From Xanthomonas arboricola pv. guizotiae (GTDB lineage Bacteria; Pseudomonadota; Gammaproteobacteria; Xanthomonadales; Xanthomonadaceae): 64,000 bases of DNA. Positions 46,997-55,702 of this stretch are shown piece by piece. The DNA is taken from contig NZ_MDSK01000019.1 of NCBI RefSeq assembly GCF_002940205.1, forward strand, positions 1-64,000. The letters run 5' to 3'. Position 1 is the stretch's first letter. Each line of letters opens with the position of its first letter. Under the pieces are notes generated by a model. It was not told where the DNA came from. It did no database searches and was given only the letters and a program-made list of their open reading frames with translations. The translations under genes were made by a program, and so were the position numbers.

Positions 46997-48073
46997 TTAC
47001 AGATCCAGGATCAGGTCAGTGCTCGGGGCACTGATGCACAGGCGGACCTGTGCGGTGGGTTCGTTGCTGCGCTCGCCGGTCAACAGGTGGCGCGTGGTGC
47101 CGGACTGGCGCGCGCAGGCGCAGCTGTTGCAGATGCCCATGCGGCAGCCGTATTTCGGGCGCAGGCCTTGCGCTTCCAGTCCTTCCAGCAGCGACTGGCC
47201 GCGCGGCAGGCTGAGCGTACGGCCGCTGCGTGACAGCTGGACCTGCACGTCACCGGTTTCGCCGTCTTCCAGCGTCGGCACGCTGAAGGCTTCGGCCTGG
47301 AATGCGGCCACGCGGCCCTGCAGGCGCGCACGCGCCGCCTGCACGAAACCGCCCGGGCCGCAGACCATGACGTGGCGGCTGGAGAGATCGGCGATCTGCT
47401 CCAACGGATGGGTATCGATGCGCGCCGCCGGCGTGGCGCCTTCGCGGGTGGTCAGCAGCCGCACGCGCAAGCGCGGATGCGCGGCGGCCATCGCCTCGAA
47501 TTCGTCGACAAAGCAGGCTTCGTCGCGCTGGCGCACCCAATACAGCAGGTCCACGTCCATCGGCATGCCGGCCTGCGCGGCGGCCTGCAGCAGCGCGCGC
47601 ATCGGGGTGATGCCCGAGCCGGCCGCCAGCAGCAACAGCGGCGTCGGGGTGGTCGGCAGCAGCATGTCGCCGAAGGCCGGATCCAGCGACACCACCGTCC
47701 CGATCGGCGCAGCGCCGGCCAGGTAGCGGCTGACCAGCCCGCCCTCGATCGCCTTGACGGTGATCGCCAGGCGGCCATCGGCCAGCACGGTCGGGCTGTA
47801 GCTGCGCAGCAGGCGGCGGCCATCAATCTCCACACCCAGGCTCACATGCTGGCCGGCCTGCAGGCCCTGCCAGTGGCCATTGGGCCGCAGCACCAGGGTC
47901 ACCGCGTCCCGACTGGCGGCCGTGCGCGCGACCAGGCGGGCCATCGGCCGTTCCAGCGTCCACAGCGGGTTGAGCCGGGTTGCCCAGAAGTCGAACAACT
48001 GCGGCGACACCAGCCGGCGCGCCAGACGCGTCGGCAACGGGGACTTGGACTTGGGAGGAGATGCCGGGCTCAT
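46997..48073 (-). CDS. Ferredoxin-NAD(P) reductase with plant-type 2Fe-2S domain, DesC-like
   Basis: Electron donor of the adjacent desaturase. The 358-residue protein has an FAD-binding barrel with RSYSP at 90-94, an NAD-binding domain (GSGITP 152-157, CGPGGF 238-243) and a C-terminal 2Fe-2S domain with ligands Cys310, Cys315, Cys318 and Cys346. It is co-transcribed upstream of the desaturase gene (9 bp gap). The start at 48073 is chosen; the 6-codon longer frame reaches into the promoter region. The divergent TetR gene shares the control region. Confidence 0.92.
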   Translation of the reverse strand: MSPASPPKSKSPLPTRLARRLVSPQLFDFWATRLNPLWTLERPMARLVARTAASRDAVTLVLRPNGHWQGLQAGQHVSLGVEIDGRRLLRSYSPTVLADGRLAITVKAIEGGLVSRYLAGAAPIGTVVSLDPAFGDMLLPTTPTPLLLLAAGSGITPMRALLQAAAQAGMPMDVDLLYWVRQRDEACFVDEFEAMAAAHPRLRVRLLTTREGATPAARIDTHPLEQIADLSSRHVMVCGPGGFVQAARARLQGRVAAFQAEAFSVPTLEDGETGDVQVQLSRSGRTLSLPRGQSLLEGLEAQGLRPKYGCRMGICNSCACARQSGTTRHLLTGERSNEPTAQVRLCISAPSTDLILDL

Positions 48074-48106
48074 GGTTCGCACTATACGCATGCATGCACA
48101 GGCGTG

Positions 48107-48120
48107 TATACACTTGTATA
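48107..48120. promoter_or_regulatory. Palindromic operator of the des locus
   Basis: TATACA-CT-TGTATA is a perfect dyad in the 93-bp region between the divergent reductase and TetR genes. Its position and TetR context suggest the binding site of the regulator. The center ACTTGT resembles DesT/FabR-type sites as I recall them, but the full consensus is not matched. Confidence 0.55.
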
Positions 48121-48166
48121 TTGGCTGGAGGGGCTATGATTCAGACCCACGCCCGGCTGCCGCCCC

Positions 48167-48814
48167 ATGACATCCATCGCCCTGCCTTCCCACGACGCGC
48201 CGCCGTCACGCAAGCCGGCGATTTCACGCGAGGACCTGATCGCCGCGGCGCTGTCGCTGATCGGACCGCACCGCAGCCTGTCCACGCTGAGCCTGCGCGA
48301 GGTGGCACGCGAAGCCGGCATCGCGCCGAACAGCTTCTATCGCCAGTTCCGTGACATGGACGAGCTGGCGGTGGCCTTGATCGATCTGGCCGGGCGCTCG
48401 TTGCGCACCATCATCGGCCAGGCCCGCCAGCGCGCCACCTCCACCGACCGCAGCGTCATCCGCGTGTCGGTCGAAGCCTTCATGGAGCAGCTGCGCGCCG
48501 ACGACAAGTTGCTGCATGTGCTGCTGCGCGAGGGCGCAGTGGGCTCGGATGCATTCAAGCAGGCGGTGGAGCGCGAGCTCAGCTATTTCGAAGACGAGCT
48601 GCGGGTGGACCTGATCCGCCTGGCCGCCGCCGACAACGCCAAGCTGCATGTACCGGCGCTGGTGTCCAAGGCGATCACCCGGCTGGTGTTTGCGATGGGC
48701 GCGGTGGCGATGGACTCGCCGCCGGAAAAAGATCCCGAGCTGATCGAACAGATCTCGCAGATGCTGCGCATGATCCTGACAGGCGCGCGCACCTTGGGCA
48801 CGCACGGCGGGTGA
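48167..48814 (+). CDS. TetR family regulator, DesT/FabR-like
   Basis: A 215-residue TetR repressor. The helix-turn-helix is LSLREVAREAGIAPNSFYRQF at about residues 43-63. The C-terminal ligand domain includes FMEQLRADDKLLHVLLREG and LVSKAITRLVFAMGAVAMD. PNSFYRQF and the overall layout are close to FabR and DesT, which bind acyl-CoA or acyl-ACP and control unsaturated fatty acid genes. It is divergent from the reductase-desaturase operon, with a dyad in between. Autoregulation and repression of the des genes are inferred from context. Confidence 0.88.
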   Translation: MTSIALPSHDAPPSRKPAISREDLIAAALSLIGPHRSLSTLSLREVAREAGIAPNSFYRQFRDMDELAVALIDLAGRSLRTIIGQARQRATSTDRSVIRVSVEAFMEQLRADDKLLHVLLREGAVGSDAFKQAVERELSYFEDELRVDLIRLAAADNAKLHVPALVSKAITRLVFAMGAVAMDSPPEKDPELIEQISQMLRMILTGARTLGTHGG

Positions 48815-49456
48815 GCGTGGTTTGACCTTGGAAGCTGCGCGCCTGCTCCGCTTTCATCAATGACGCTTGATCGTTGATCGTTGATCGTTGATCGTTGAGC
48901 GCTGCAGCCTGGCTGGCTGCGGATGGATTGCATCGCACGTCTGCACTGTCAGTGCGTCAATGACCTTGTGGTCATGGTGGCGCAATACACCTGCGTTGCC
49001 GCCTGGAGCGTCGCTCGGGCGCCCGTGCAGCGACATCGTCGCAAGTGCTGCATTCCGCGCAACCAACCGGAATCAGCGATCGCTGCAACAGCTGCAGCGC
49101 CCGCTTGGGTAGGACGGCATTTCAACGACCTGCAGCGCGCTACGCTCGCACTTTCTACACACCACCGCTTTGCGGAAAGAAGCCTGGCGTTATCGGCTGA
49201 CGACGTGGTCGAGATTATCCGCCCACACCAATAAGCCGAGGTCACGCCGTCGTCCATGCCGCGCATGGGTGAACGTGCCTGAGCGCAGGGTCGCAACCTG
49301 GCGTCAGCAAGCTCATCCAGAGCGACAGATGCACAGTTCAGCCTTGTCGCGGTGGCACTCACGTCAAAGCACGCGCGTTTCACTCCTTTCTGGCCAAGGT
49401 GGCGCCACGTTCGCGATCTGCTCGACAGACGCACCTACAGCCGCCCCGGAGACGAC
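48815..49456. other. Intergenic region of 642 bp holding a heptanucleotide repeat
   Basis: Between the TetR gene and the glycine-zipper gene. It contains the TTGATCG tandem array; otherwise short ORFs have no family support. A plus-strand promoter for the downstream gene is expected but no strong consensus was identified. Confidence 0.4.
48867..48900. repeat. Heptanucleotide tandem repeat (TTGATCG)n
   Basis: Four perfect TTGATCG copies (48867-48894) followed by a partial TTGAGC. Located 53 bp after the TetR stop. A candidate VNTR locus. Confidence 0.9.
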
Positions 49457-50269
49457 ATGAGCAACCACGACACCCCTCTCGACAAGCAGGAACGCAAGGC
49501 CGAAGCGCAGGATCTGAATCGCGATCCGATCTCCGGTGCACCCGGGTCGCATCCGGTGGGTGTGGGTGTGGGTGGCGTTGCAGGCGGCGCTGCCGCCGGT
49601 GCGCTGGCCGGCACGGTGTTTGGCCCGCTGGGCACCTTGATCGGCGCTGCGGTGGGCGTGGTGGCCGGCGCTGCAGCTGGCAAGGGCGTGGCCGAGCGCC
49701 TGGATCCCACGGTGGAAACCGAGTACTGGCGCCAGGAACATCAGCACCGTCCCTACTACAAGCAAGGCACCGATTACGACCGCGATTACGCCACCGTCTA
49801 CGGCTTTGGCCTGCAGGCGCGCGAAACGCGGCCGACCAGCACCTGGGAAGAAACCGAAGCGACCCTGGCCGGCGAGTGGCCGCGCAATCGCGGCGAATCG
49901 CGGCTGGAGTGGGAAGAGGCGCGCCTTGCCGCGCGCGATGCCTGGGAGCGCGCCGATCGTACCCACAGCGTCTATCGCGCGGGCGACACGCATTACGAGG
50001 GCCGCTTCGACAGCGCCAGCTACCGCGATGCCGCGTATTCCTACGACGATTATCGTCCGGCTTATCGTTATGGCATGCAGGCGCGTCAACAACATGCAGG
50101 CCGCCAGTGGGACGACCATCTGGAACGCGACCTGGGCGATGGCTGGGACCGTTTCAAGTCCAACTCGCGCCTGAGCTGGGAAAAGGCCAAGCATGCAGTG
50201 CGCGAAGCCTTCGATTCCGAGCATCACGATGAGGCGGCACGTCGCAATCCGACCGACCCGCGCGTCTGA
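49457..50269 (+). CDS. Glycine-zipper protein with duplicated C-terminal module
   Basis: A 270-residue protein of unknown function. Residues about 33-80 are a Gly/Ala-rich glycine-zipper-like stretch with small residues every few positions. The rest contains two similar modules, roughly 107-167 and 197-252. Each has Y-x-x-x-Y-G-x-Q-A-R, then W(D/E)(D/E), a L-x-x-x-W segment, and SRLxWExA+xAxRxA. No signal peptide is seen. Similar proteins are annotated as general stress or hypothetical. A strong terminator follows. The start at 49457 is favored by ORF composition. Confidence 0.75.
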   Translation: MSNHDTPLDKQERKAEAQDLNRDPISGAPGSHPVGVGVGGVAGGAAAGALAGTVFGPLGTLIGAAVGVVAGAAAGKGVAERLDPTVETEYWRQEHQHRPYYKQGTDYDRDYATVYGFGLQARETRPTSTWEETEATLAGEWPRNRGESRLEWEEARLAARDAWERADRTHSVYRAGDTHYEGRFDSASYRDAAYSYDDYRPAYRYGMQARQQHAGRQWDDHLERDLGDGWDRFKSNSRLSWEKAKHAVREAFDSEHHDEAARRNPTDPRV

Positions 50270-50303
50270 GGTATTGCAGCCCGGCACCCAGCCAAGCTGA
50301 CAA

Positions 50304-50334
50304 AAAAGAACGGGCCCGTCGGGCCCGTTCTTTT
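50304..50334. terminator. Bidirectional terminator
   Basis: GAACGGGCCC (50308-50317) and GGGCCCGTTC (50321-50330) with loop GTC, followed by TTTT and preceded by AAAAAA. It separates convergent genes and works on either strand. Confidence 0.95.
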
Positions 50335-50380
50335 GTCGAAACTATTGCCGGGTACGAGGCGCCTTTGGCAAACGCGCACA

Positions 50381-51247
50381 TCAGCTGGAGCTGTTCTCCA
50401 CCGCACGGATATCGCCACGGAACTCGGGTGCGCCCTGCCCTGGCGAGGCCCCCGCATCGCTTTGCTGCTTGAGCCTGTGCTTGCGCGCGGCCACCACTTC
50501 CTTGGCCAGGGCGATACGCCGACCGACCACCATTTCGGTCAGCCAGTCGATCAGCATGCGTGTGTATTCCTGCTGGTGTTCCTTGACGCTCAATGCGTGA
50601 TCGGCACCGGCAATCATGCGCGCGCTCAGCGAGCGCGCGTTGACGAAGGCGTTGGCGTAGTTGCGCAACACCGGATGCGGCACGATCACATCGTGCTGCG
50701 CCTCCACCAGCAGCACATCGCCCCTGTAATCGGCACAGGCCGCCAGGGCGATATTGTCGTCAGGGGTCAGCACGCGTTGCCGGTAGTCCATCAACTCCGG
50801 ATCGGCGTTGAGGCTCACCTTGGGACGATCCCAGTGCTCGTCCTTGTAGAGCGCGGGCGAGCGCAACGCCAGCCATTCCACCGGACGTTCGCGCGTCAGC
50901 AATGCCGACAGGTAGCCGCCGTAACTGAGCCCGACCACCGCGATCGACTGCGGATCGACATACGGCAGGCCGGCAAGCTGATCGTAGGCGGCCTTGATGT
51001 CGTCCAGGTTTTGCGCGCGTGTCACGCTCTGGCGCATCGACGCATAGCCCTCGTGACCGCGCAGGTCGAAGGTCATGCAGATGCAGCCCAGGCCGACCGC
51101 TTCGCGCGCGCGCACCAGGCTGTGGTGCTGGCTGCCGCCCCAGCCATGGACGAACAACACGGCAGGAATGCCGGTGGGCGTCAGCAAGGTGCCGCTGAGT
51201 TCGTCCTGGTCGACCGGGATCTGGATGCTGGAAAGTTTCGCTTCCAT
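50381..51247 (-). CDS. Alpha/beta hydrolase
   Basis: A 288-residue cytoplasmic hydrolase. The oxyanion turn is HGWGGS (34-39); the nucleophile elbow is GLSYGG with Ser108. The acid is probably the Asp in EAQHDVIVP and the base His in GADHALS. The fold resembles dienelactone-hydrolase-like and peptidase S9-like enzymes. The C-terminal 50 residues ([18 protein letters not shown]) are basic and disordered. The start codon overlaps the DUF3182 stop by one base (TAATG), so the two are made together. The substrate is unknown. Confidence 0.85.
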   Translation of the reverse strand: MEAKLSSIQIPVDQDELSGTLLTPTGIPAVLFVHGWGGSQHHSLVRAREAVGLGCICMTFDLRGHEGYASMRQSVTRAQNLDDIKAAYDQLAGLPYVDPQSIAVVGLSYGGYLSALLTRERPVEWLALRSPALYKDEHWDRPKVSLNADPELMDYRQRVLTPDDNIALAACADYRGDVLLVEAQHDVIVPHPVLRNYANAFVNARSLSARMIAGADHALSVKEHQQEYTRMLIDWLTEMVVGRRIALAKEVVAARKHRLKQQSDAGASPGQGAPEFRGDIRAVENSSS

Positions 51248-52350
51248 TATGGGGTGGATACCCTCCTGTATTTGAAGCGCGGACCCGGCCCGGCGCGTTC
51301 TGCGCGGTAGTAGATCTGCGCATCCGCGGGCGGTTCGCCCTGATAGATCTCATGCGTGGATGCGTGCACCCACTGCAGGCTGGTGTCATCCTGAAAGCGG
51401 GAGATCGCGGCGAGCTCGGCCGGTGTCGCGCCACCGACGCGCCAGGATTGCTCCAGCACACCGCAAACCGCGCCGCCCTTGCCGTCGTTGCCGCTGACCA
51501 CGTCGTAGTTGCGCCGCGAGATGTGCAACCCAGGATAGGCGGCGGTGATGAATCGATCGTATCTGCAGGCCTGTTCGACCACGCGCTGTTGCAGGGGCGG
51601 TAGCGCGGCCGCGGCCAGGGCCTCGAGCGATCCGCGATATACATGCAGCGACGAGCCGCCGTAGACCTCTTCATCCTGCGCATTGCGCACGCTGCATTGC
51701 GTGCCGTAATAGGCGATCTGGACACCGGCAACGCAGAGCTCGCCCACGCTGTGCGTCACCGGCTGCAGGATATTGCGCTCCAGCACCGCGCCATGCGTGC
51801 CCAGATAGTGCTCCGGCAGGCTGTCCAGCACCTGCGCGAGGTGCGCTGCACCGGCGATGCGCCATTGGCCGGCGCCGCCCACGCCAGTCGGCAATTTGAG
51901 TCGCACGCCACCGTCCGGCAGCAGGATCTCCAAGGCATGCAGGGCATCGGTGCGCGAAAACACCGTATAGCCCGCCAATGTGGCCGGGATCAAGGCGGTG
52001 GCCAGCGCCTGGTTCCATCCGGCGATGCTGTCTGCGTGATCGGCAATCAGCGGATGGCCGATCACCTTGGTCGCCAGGAACGCATGCGGCACGATACCGC
52101 CCAGCAGGTCCGCCGCGTCATCGATACCGAGTCCATGCGCTTGTTCCCACGTCAAGGTCTCATCGGGCACATGGAAAACGGTCTCCGGGACACCATGCCT
52201 GAAGTCGCCGGCTTGCCCTGCGCTGCGCACGTCCAGCAACCGTGCGATTTCGCCGCACACCCAGGCGTGCGTGGCACGCTCATGGCCGTACTCGGGAACC
52301 GGCCGGGTGACATGCCCCACGACATGGCAATACTGCTTGCGCGCCATCAC
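51247..52350 (-). CDS. DUF3182 family protein
   Basis: A 367-residue cytoplasmic protein, recognised as DUF3182. The central segment [23 protein letters not shown] and the later [29 protein letters not shown] suggest an ATP-grasp-like fold (Gly-rich loop, Glu/Asn metal set), but that is my reading and not established. The protein has [26 protein letters not shown] in its N-terminal half. It is followed by a coupled hydrolase gene with a 1-nt overlap. A ligase-type reaction whose product is cleaved or deacylated by the hydrolase is a reasonable guess only. Confidence 0.75.
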   Translation of the reverse strand: MMARKQYCHVVGHVTRPVPEYGHERATHAWVCGEIARLLDVRSAGQAGDFRHGVPETVFHVPDETLTWEQAHGLGIDDAADLLGGIVPHAFLATKVIGHPLIADHADSIAGWNQALATALIPATLAGYTVFSRTDALHALEILLPDGGVRLKLPTGVGGAGQWRIAGAAHLAQVLDSLPEHYLGTHGAVLERNILQPVTHSVGELCVAGVQIAYYGTQCSVRNAQDEEVYGGSSLHVYRGSLEALAAAALPPLQQRVVEQACRYDRFITAAYPGLHISRRNYDVVSGNDGKGGAVCGVLEQSWRVGGATPAELAAISRFQDDTSLQWVHASTHEIYQGEPPADAQIYYRAERAGPGPRFKYRRVSTP

Positions 52351-52453
52351 GTCTCCCCTCGCAGCGTCGAGCCGCGTGCCGTTGTGGCTTGTTTAAACGG
52401 TCGAGACACGCGCAGGCGTGGATGCAACGCTACGCTGGTGCCGAAACGTGGAA

Positions 52454-52615
52454 TTATTTCAGCGTCAGGTAGAACGCAAACACGATCACGAGGACGACGA
52501 TCAAGCTGATGGCGATACGTCCCCCACGCAATTCCAATAAGGCATGCCACCACACGCGTGCTTCGGGGGTCCCGCTGGCGGGTTGCGGCTTGCGACTGCT
52601 TTCGCTGTCCTGCAT
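52454..52615 (-). CDS. Small single-span membrane protein
   Basis: A 53-residue protein, MQDSESSRKPQPASGTPE onward, with a basic mid-part and a C-terminal membrane helix (IAISLIVVLVIVFAFYL) ending LTLK. The start could be at 52630 or 52660, but CTCAGG precedes the ATG at 52615. No family recognised. Confidence 0.5.
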   Translation of the reverse strand: MQDSESSRKPQPASGTPEARVWWHALLELRGGRIAISLIVVLVIVFAFYLTLK

Positions 52616-53184
52616 CCTGAGTACTCTCATCTCCATTACGTCATTGCGCATCCTAAGCATCGGACGTTATACAAGTGTGGAACGATTCAGAATCTTCCGT
52701 AAATTGCGGCATTTCGCAACTGTTTTCTCGCGCTCAACGCAGCTACCAGCCGATGCGCGATGGCAAGCCTCACACCTCGATTGCCGACATTTCAGCCAAT
52801 GCAATCGATTGCTGGCTGTTGCTAAGGAAGCTCTGAACAACTCCTCGATAGACTTCTGATCGACGCCTGAGGTTGGAGCCATCACGCGTAAGTGATTGAT
52901 TTTCAGCAACGGAGATTGTCGTGATCAAGCGAAATCCCAAGTTCGCTCGCAACGCCAAGAGTTGTTCAGAGGTTCCCTAAGCACGACGCCATGGCCTTGA
53001 TCGCAACTGCACACGTCATGCGCGACATGGCCTGCATACGCAGCGTGTAGAGGCGCAAATGCAAGCTGACCAATTAAGCACACGCTGCTGAAGTGCGTGG
53101 AATAGTCGGGTTCGATGATCATTCGTTGACACAGCCGCAGTTACCCTGCATGTCAAGTTTGTTTAACCCGGACCACGCGAAGTC
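52616..53184. other. Intergenic region containing a MITE
   Basis: 569 bp with the IS5-type element at 52826-52976. The part before it is less GC-rich than the surroundings. No gene is supported. Confidence 0.45.
52826..52976. mobile_element. 151-bp IS5-type MITE with 18-bp terminal inverted repeats
   Basis: Left end GGAAGCTCTGAACAACTC (52826-52843); right end complements GGAACCTCTGAACAACTC (52959-52976), with one mismatch. The element is flanked by CTAA direct repeats at 52822-52825 and 52977-52980, which fit the YTAR target duplications of the IS5 group. It has no transposase ORF, so it is a non-autonomous derivative. Confidence 0.85.
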
Positions 53185-53466
53185 ATGAGCAGAGACCCAT
53201 CCGTCATCGATGTACAAGCCGAAATCGCGCATTGGCAGGCGCGGCATGCACAGGGCAACCTGGGTGCCGGCAAGTTCAGCGAATTGTCCCCGGTGGTGAA
53301 AATGGCCTGCGATATCTATCTGCAGGCGCCGCGCTCGAGCGATCAGGAACGTCTGCGCCTGTTTCGCGACCGCCTGGAGCATCACTTCATCTCATCCAGC
53401 ACCCAGTCCAACTACGAACAGTTGGCTACCGATTGCTGGCAGCGGCTGGGTGCACGCAATAGTTGA
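53185..53466 (+). CDS. Hypothetical protein
   Basis: A 93-residue acidic-basic helical protein, MSRDPSVIDVQAEIAHWQAR onward, with LRLFRDRLEHHFISSS and YEQLATDCWQRLG. Helical prediction throughout; no family recognised. It is 42 bp before another small hypothetical gene and may be co-transcribed. Confidence 0.6.
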   Translation: MSRDPSVIDVQAEIAHWQARHAQGNLGAGKFSELSPVVKMACDIYLQAPRSSDQERLRLFRDRLEHHFISSSTQSNYEQLATDCWQRLGARNS

Positions 53467-53508
53467 GCGGCACGTATTGAGCAGGACCGTTACTCATTGG
53501 AGAGCATC

Positions 53509-53775
53509 ATGAAAACCCCGTATCAAGTGCAGCAGGAGCTGGAGCGATTGGAGCGGCTGGTTCCGCACATCGTCAGCGACCAGGGCGACCGCGCGGAGGA
53601 CATCCTGGGCTTCCATGTCGCCAGCTTGTTGGGCAGTGCCCCGGCCAGCGAACACGCGCTGATTCGCGAGCGCACCGCACGCATGGCGCGCGTGTGCCGC
53701 ACCGCACAGGACAGCGTGCGTACGCCAGCCAGATCGTTGGGCCTTGGCGCAGCCGGTCAGGCGCAGCTGGCCTGA
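53509..53775 (+). CDS. Hypothetical protein
   Basis: An 88-residue protein, MKTPYQVQQELERLERLVPH onward, with an amphipathic N-terminal helix and a basic middle (RERTARMARVCRTAQ). No family recognised. GGAGAG precedes the ATG. A terminator with GGAGCCGC stem follows. Confidence 0.6.
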   Translation: MKTPYQVQQELERLERLVPHIVSDQGDRAEDILGFHVASLLGSAPASEHALIRERTARMARVCRTAQDSVRTPARSLGLGAAGQAQLA

Positions 53776-53803
53776 CCGGCGGGCGCCACTTCCGCATCTC
53801 ACC

Positions 53804-53825
53804 GGAGCCGCGTAGCGGCTCCTTT
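53804..53825 (+). terminator. Terminator after the small hypothetical gene
   Basis: GGAGCCGC (53804-53811), loop GTA, GCGGCTCC (53815-53822) followed by TTT. Confidence 0.75.
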
Positions 53826-53870
53826 GCATTTCACCGTCGGCAGTATTGGCCGCATTCTTTTAGGACCTCC

Positions 53871-54464
53871 ATGAAATCCCTACTTGTCGCGACATCGTTC
53901 CTTGCCGTGCTCTCCCTGACCGCCTGCGATCGCCCCGGCGGCGACGCCTCGCGGACTGCGCCGGCCGTATCGCCCGAGCCGACCGCCGCACCGGTCAGCG
54001 GCACCGGTGCTACCGAACTGGCAAAGGGCGATCCCGCCGTGCTCGGCGTGCTGGCGGCGCTGGATGAAAACGAAATCGCGCTGGCCAAGCAGGCCATCTC
54101 CCAGGATCTGGGTGGCGCCACCGACACCTTCGCCAAGCAGCTGCTGCACGACCACGAAGCCAACCTGGAAAAGAGCAAGGCACTGGGTGCCACCGACAGC
54201 CCGCGCGCCGACGCAATGCGCGCCAAGGGCAAGGCAGCGGTAGACGCACTGGCAAAGACAGCGACCCTGCCCGATGGCAAGGACGCCTACCGCAATGCCT
54301 TCCTGCGCACGATGGTCAGCGACCACGGCGACACCATCAAGATCATCGATGCCGAACTGCTGCCCGCCGCCGAAAGCGCGCCGGTCAAGCAGCATCTGGA
54401 AGAAAGCCGGCGCGTGGTGTCGGCGCACTTCGAGCGTGCCCACGCGGTGTCCTCTTCGCGCTGA
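53871..54464 (+). CDS. DUF4142 lipoprotein
   Basis: A 197-residue lipoprotein. The signal ends in the lipobox LTAC with Cys19. After a Pro/Ala-rich linker, residues about 55-190 are the DUF4142 helical bundle: LAALDENEIALAKQAISQDL, FAKQLLHDHEANLEKSKALG and AFLRTMVSDHGDTIKIIDAEL. DUF4142 resembles a ferritin-like four-helix fold; no metal site is obvious. The start at 53871 is preceded by AGGACC. Function unknown. Confidence 0.85.
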   Translation: MKSLLVATSFLAVLSLTACDRPGGDASRTAPAVSPEPTAAPVSGTGATELAKGDPAVLGVLAALDENEIALAKQAISQDLGGATDTFAKQLLHDHEANLEKSKALGATDSPRADAMRAKGKAAVDALAKTATLPDGKDAYRNAFLRTMVSDHGDTIKIIDAELLPAAESAPVKQHLEESRRVVSAHFERAHAVSSSR

Positions 54465-54488
54465 GCCTGTTACAGCGTCTGCAAGCAT

Positions 54489-54517
54489 CCAACGCGCCGG
54501 CCTGTCCGGCGCGTTGG
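54489..54517 (+). terminator. Terminator-like hairpin after the DUF4142 gene
   Basis: CCAACGCGCCGG (54489-54500) pairs with CCGGCGCGTTGG (54506-54517), loop CCTGT; a short CGTTT follows. Confidence 0.6.
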
Positions 54518-54664
54518 CGTTTGCGCCTTACACGTCTGACGCGTCCCGCCCGGCCGCCGTCCTGGTGCCGCATGCGGCCATCGCAGCGTGTGCAGCAGCG
54601 ACTTCACTTTGCAGCAGGCAGCGCTGGCCTATCGTGCCGCATCGATTCGGCGCAGGAATGTCCC

Positions 54665-55552
54665 ATGCAGGTGCTCATCACCGGCGGCACCGGGTTCATC
54701 GGCCAGGCCTTGTGTCCGGCACTGGTGCAGGCCGGGCACCAGGTCAGCGTGTTGACCCGCGACCTGCGGCGCGCAGCGCGTCGCCTGCCCGGCATGACCG
54801 TGGTGGACACGCTGGACGGGGTGCAGGCCGATGCGGTCATCAATCTGGCGGGCGAGCCGCTGGCGGCCGGCCGCTGGAGCGATGCGCGCAAGCAGCGCTT
54901 CCGCGCATCGCGCCTGGGCATCACCGGCCAGCTGCATGCCTGGATCGCGCAGCAGCCGGCCGAACGGCGCCCGGCGGTGCTGATTTCCGGCTCGGCGGTG
55001 GGCTATTACGGCGAGCGGGGCGACAGCGTCCTGACCGAGGCGGACCACGCCGGCGACGATTTCTCTGCACAGCTGTGCCGCAACTGGGAAGCCGAAGCGG
55101 CCAGGATCGCCGCGCTCGGCCCGCGCGTGAGCTGGGTGCGCACCGGCATCGTGCTCGACCGCGACGGCGGCGCCCTGGCGCGCATGCTGCCGGCGTTCCG
55201 CTTCGGTGGCGGTGGCCCGTTCGGCGATGGCCGCCACTGGATGAGCTGGATCCATCGCGCCGACATGGTGGCCTTGCTGCTGTGGTTGCTGGAACACGGC
55301 CGGGCCGGCGCCTACAACGCCACCGCGCCAACCCCGGTCACCAATGCCGAGTTCGCGCGCACCCTGGCCCACGTGCTGCATCGCCCGGCGCTGCTGGCGC
55401 TGCCGGCCAGCCTGCTGCGGCTGGGCTTCGGCGAGATGGCCGAGCTGCTGCTGGTCAGCCAGCGCGTGCTGCCGCAACGCGCCCTGGAGGCCGGCTTCCG
55501 CTTCCGGTACGTCCGCCTGGAAGCGGCACTGCGCGCCATCCTGCAGCGCTAG
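54665..55552 (+). CDS. TIGR01777-family SDR epimerase (YfcH/SDR39U1)
   Basis: A 295-residue extended SDR. It has the Rossmann motif TGGTGFIG near residues 6-13 and INLAGEPLA. SGSAVGYYGERGD is typical of the family, with Tyr in a YxxxK-like position changed. The C-terminal DUF1731 region includes ALPASLLRLGFGEMAELLL. The start at 54665 begins on the first strand; upstream codons belong to a spurious extension. The substrate of this family is unknown. Confidence 0.9.
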   Translation: MQVLITGGTGFIGQALCPALVQAGHQVSVLTRDLRRAARRLPGMTVVDTLDGVQADAVINLAGEPLAAGRWSDARKQRFRASRLGITGQLHAWIAQQPAERRPAVLISGSAVGYYGERGDSVLTEADHAGDDFSAQLCRNWEAEAARIAALGPRVSWVRTGIVLDRDGGALARMLPAFRFGGGGPFGDGRHWMSWIHRADMVALLLWLLEHGRAGAYNATAPTPVTNAEFARTLAHVLHRPALLALPASLLRLGFGEMAELLLVSQRVLPQRALEAGFRFRYVRLEAALRAILQR

Positions 55553-55702
55553 CGCCTGCGTGGTGGCCCTGGGGCCTTGCGCAACGGGCAAGGCTGCCGG
55601 CCGCCTGTAACGGCCCTGCGGGCCATGCACTAATCTTTGCCCAACGACCATCTCCGACAGTGCTGCCGATCTCGGACTGGCCCTGGGCCCGGCGGAACAC
55701 CT

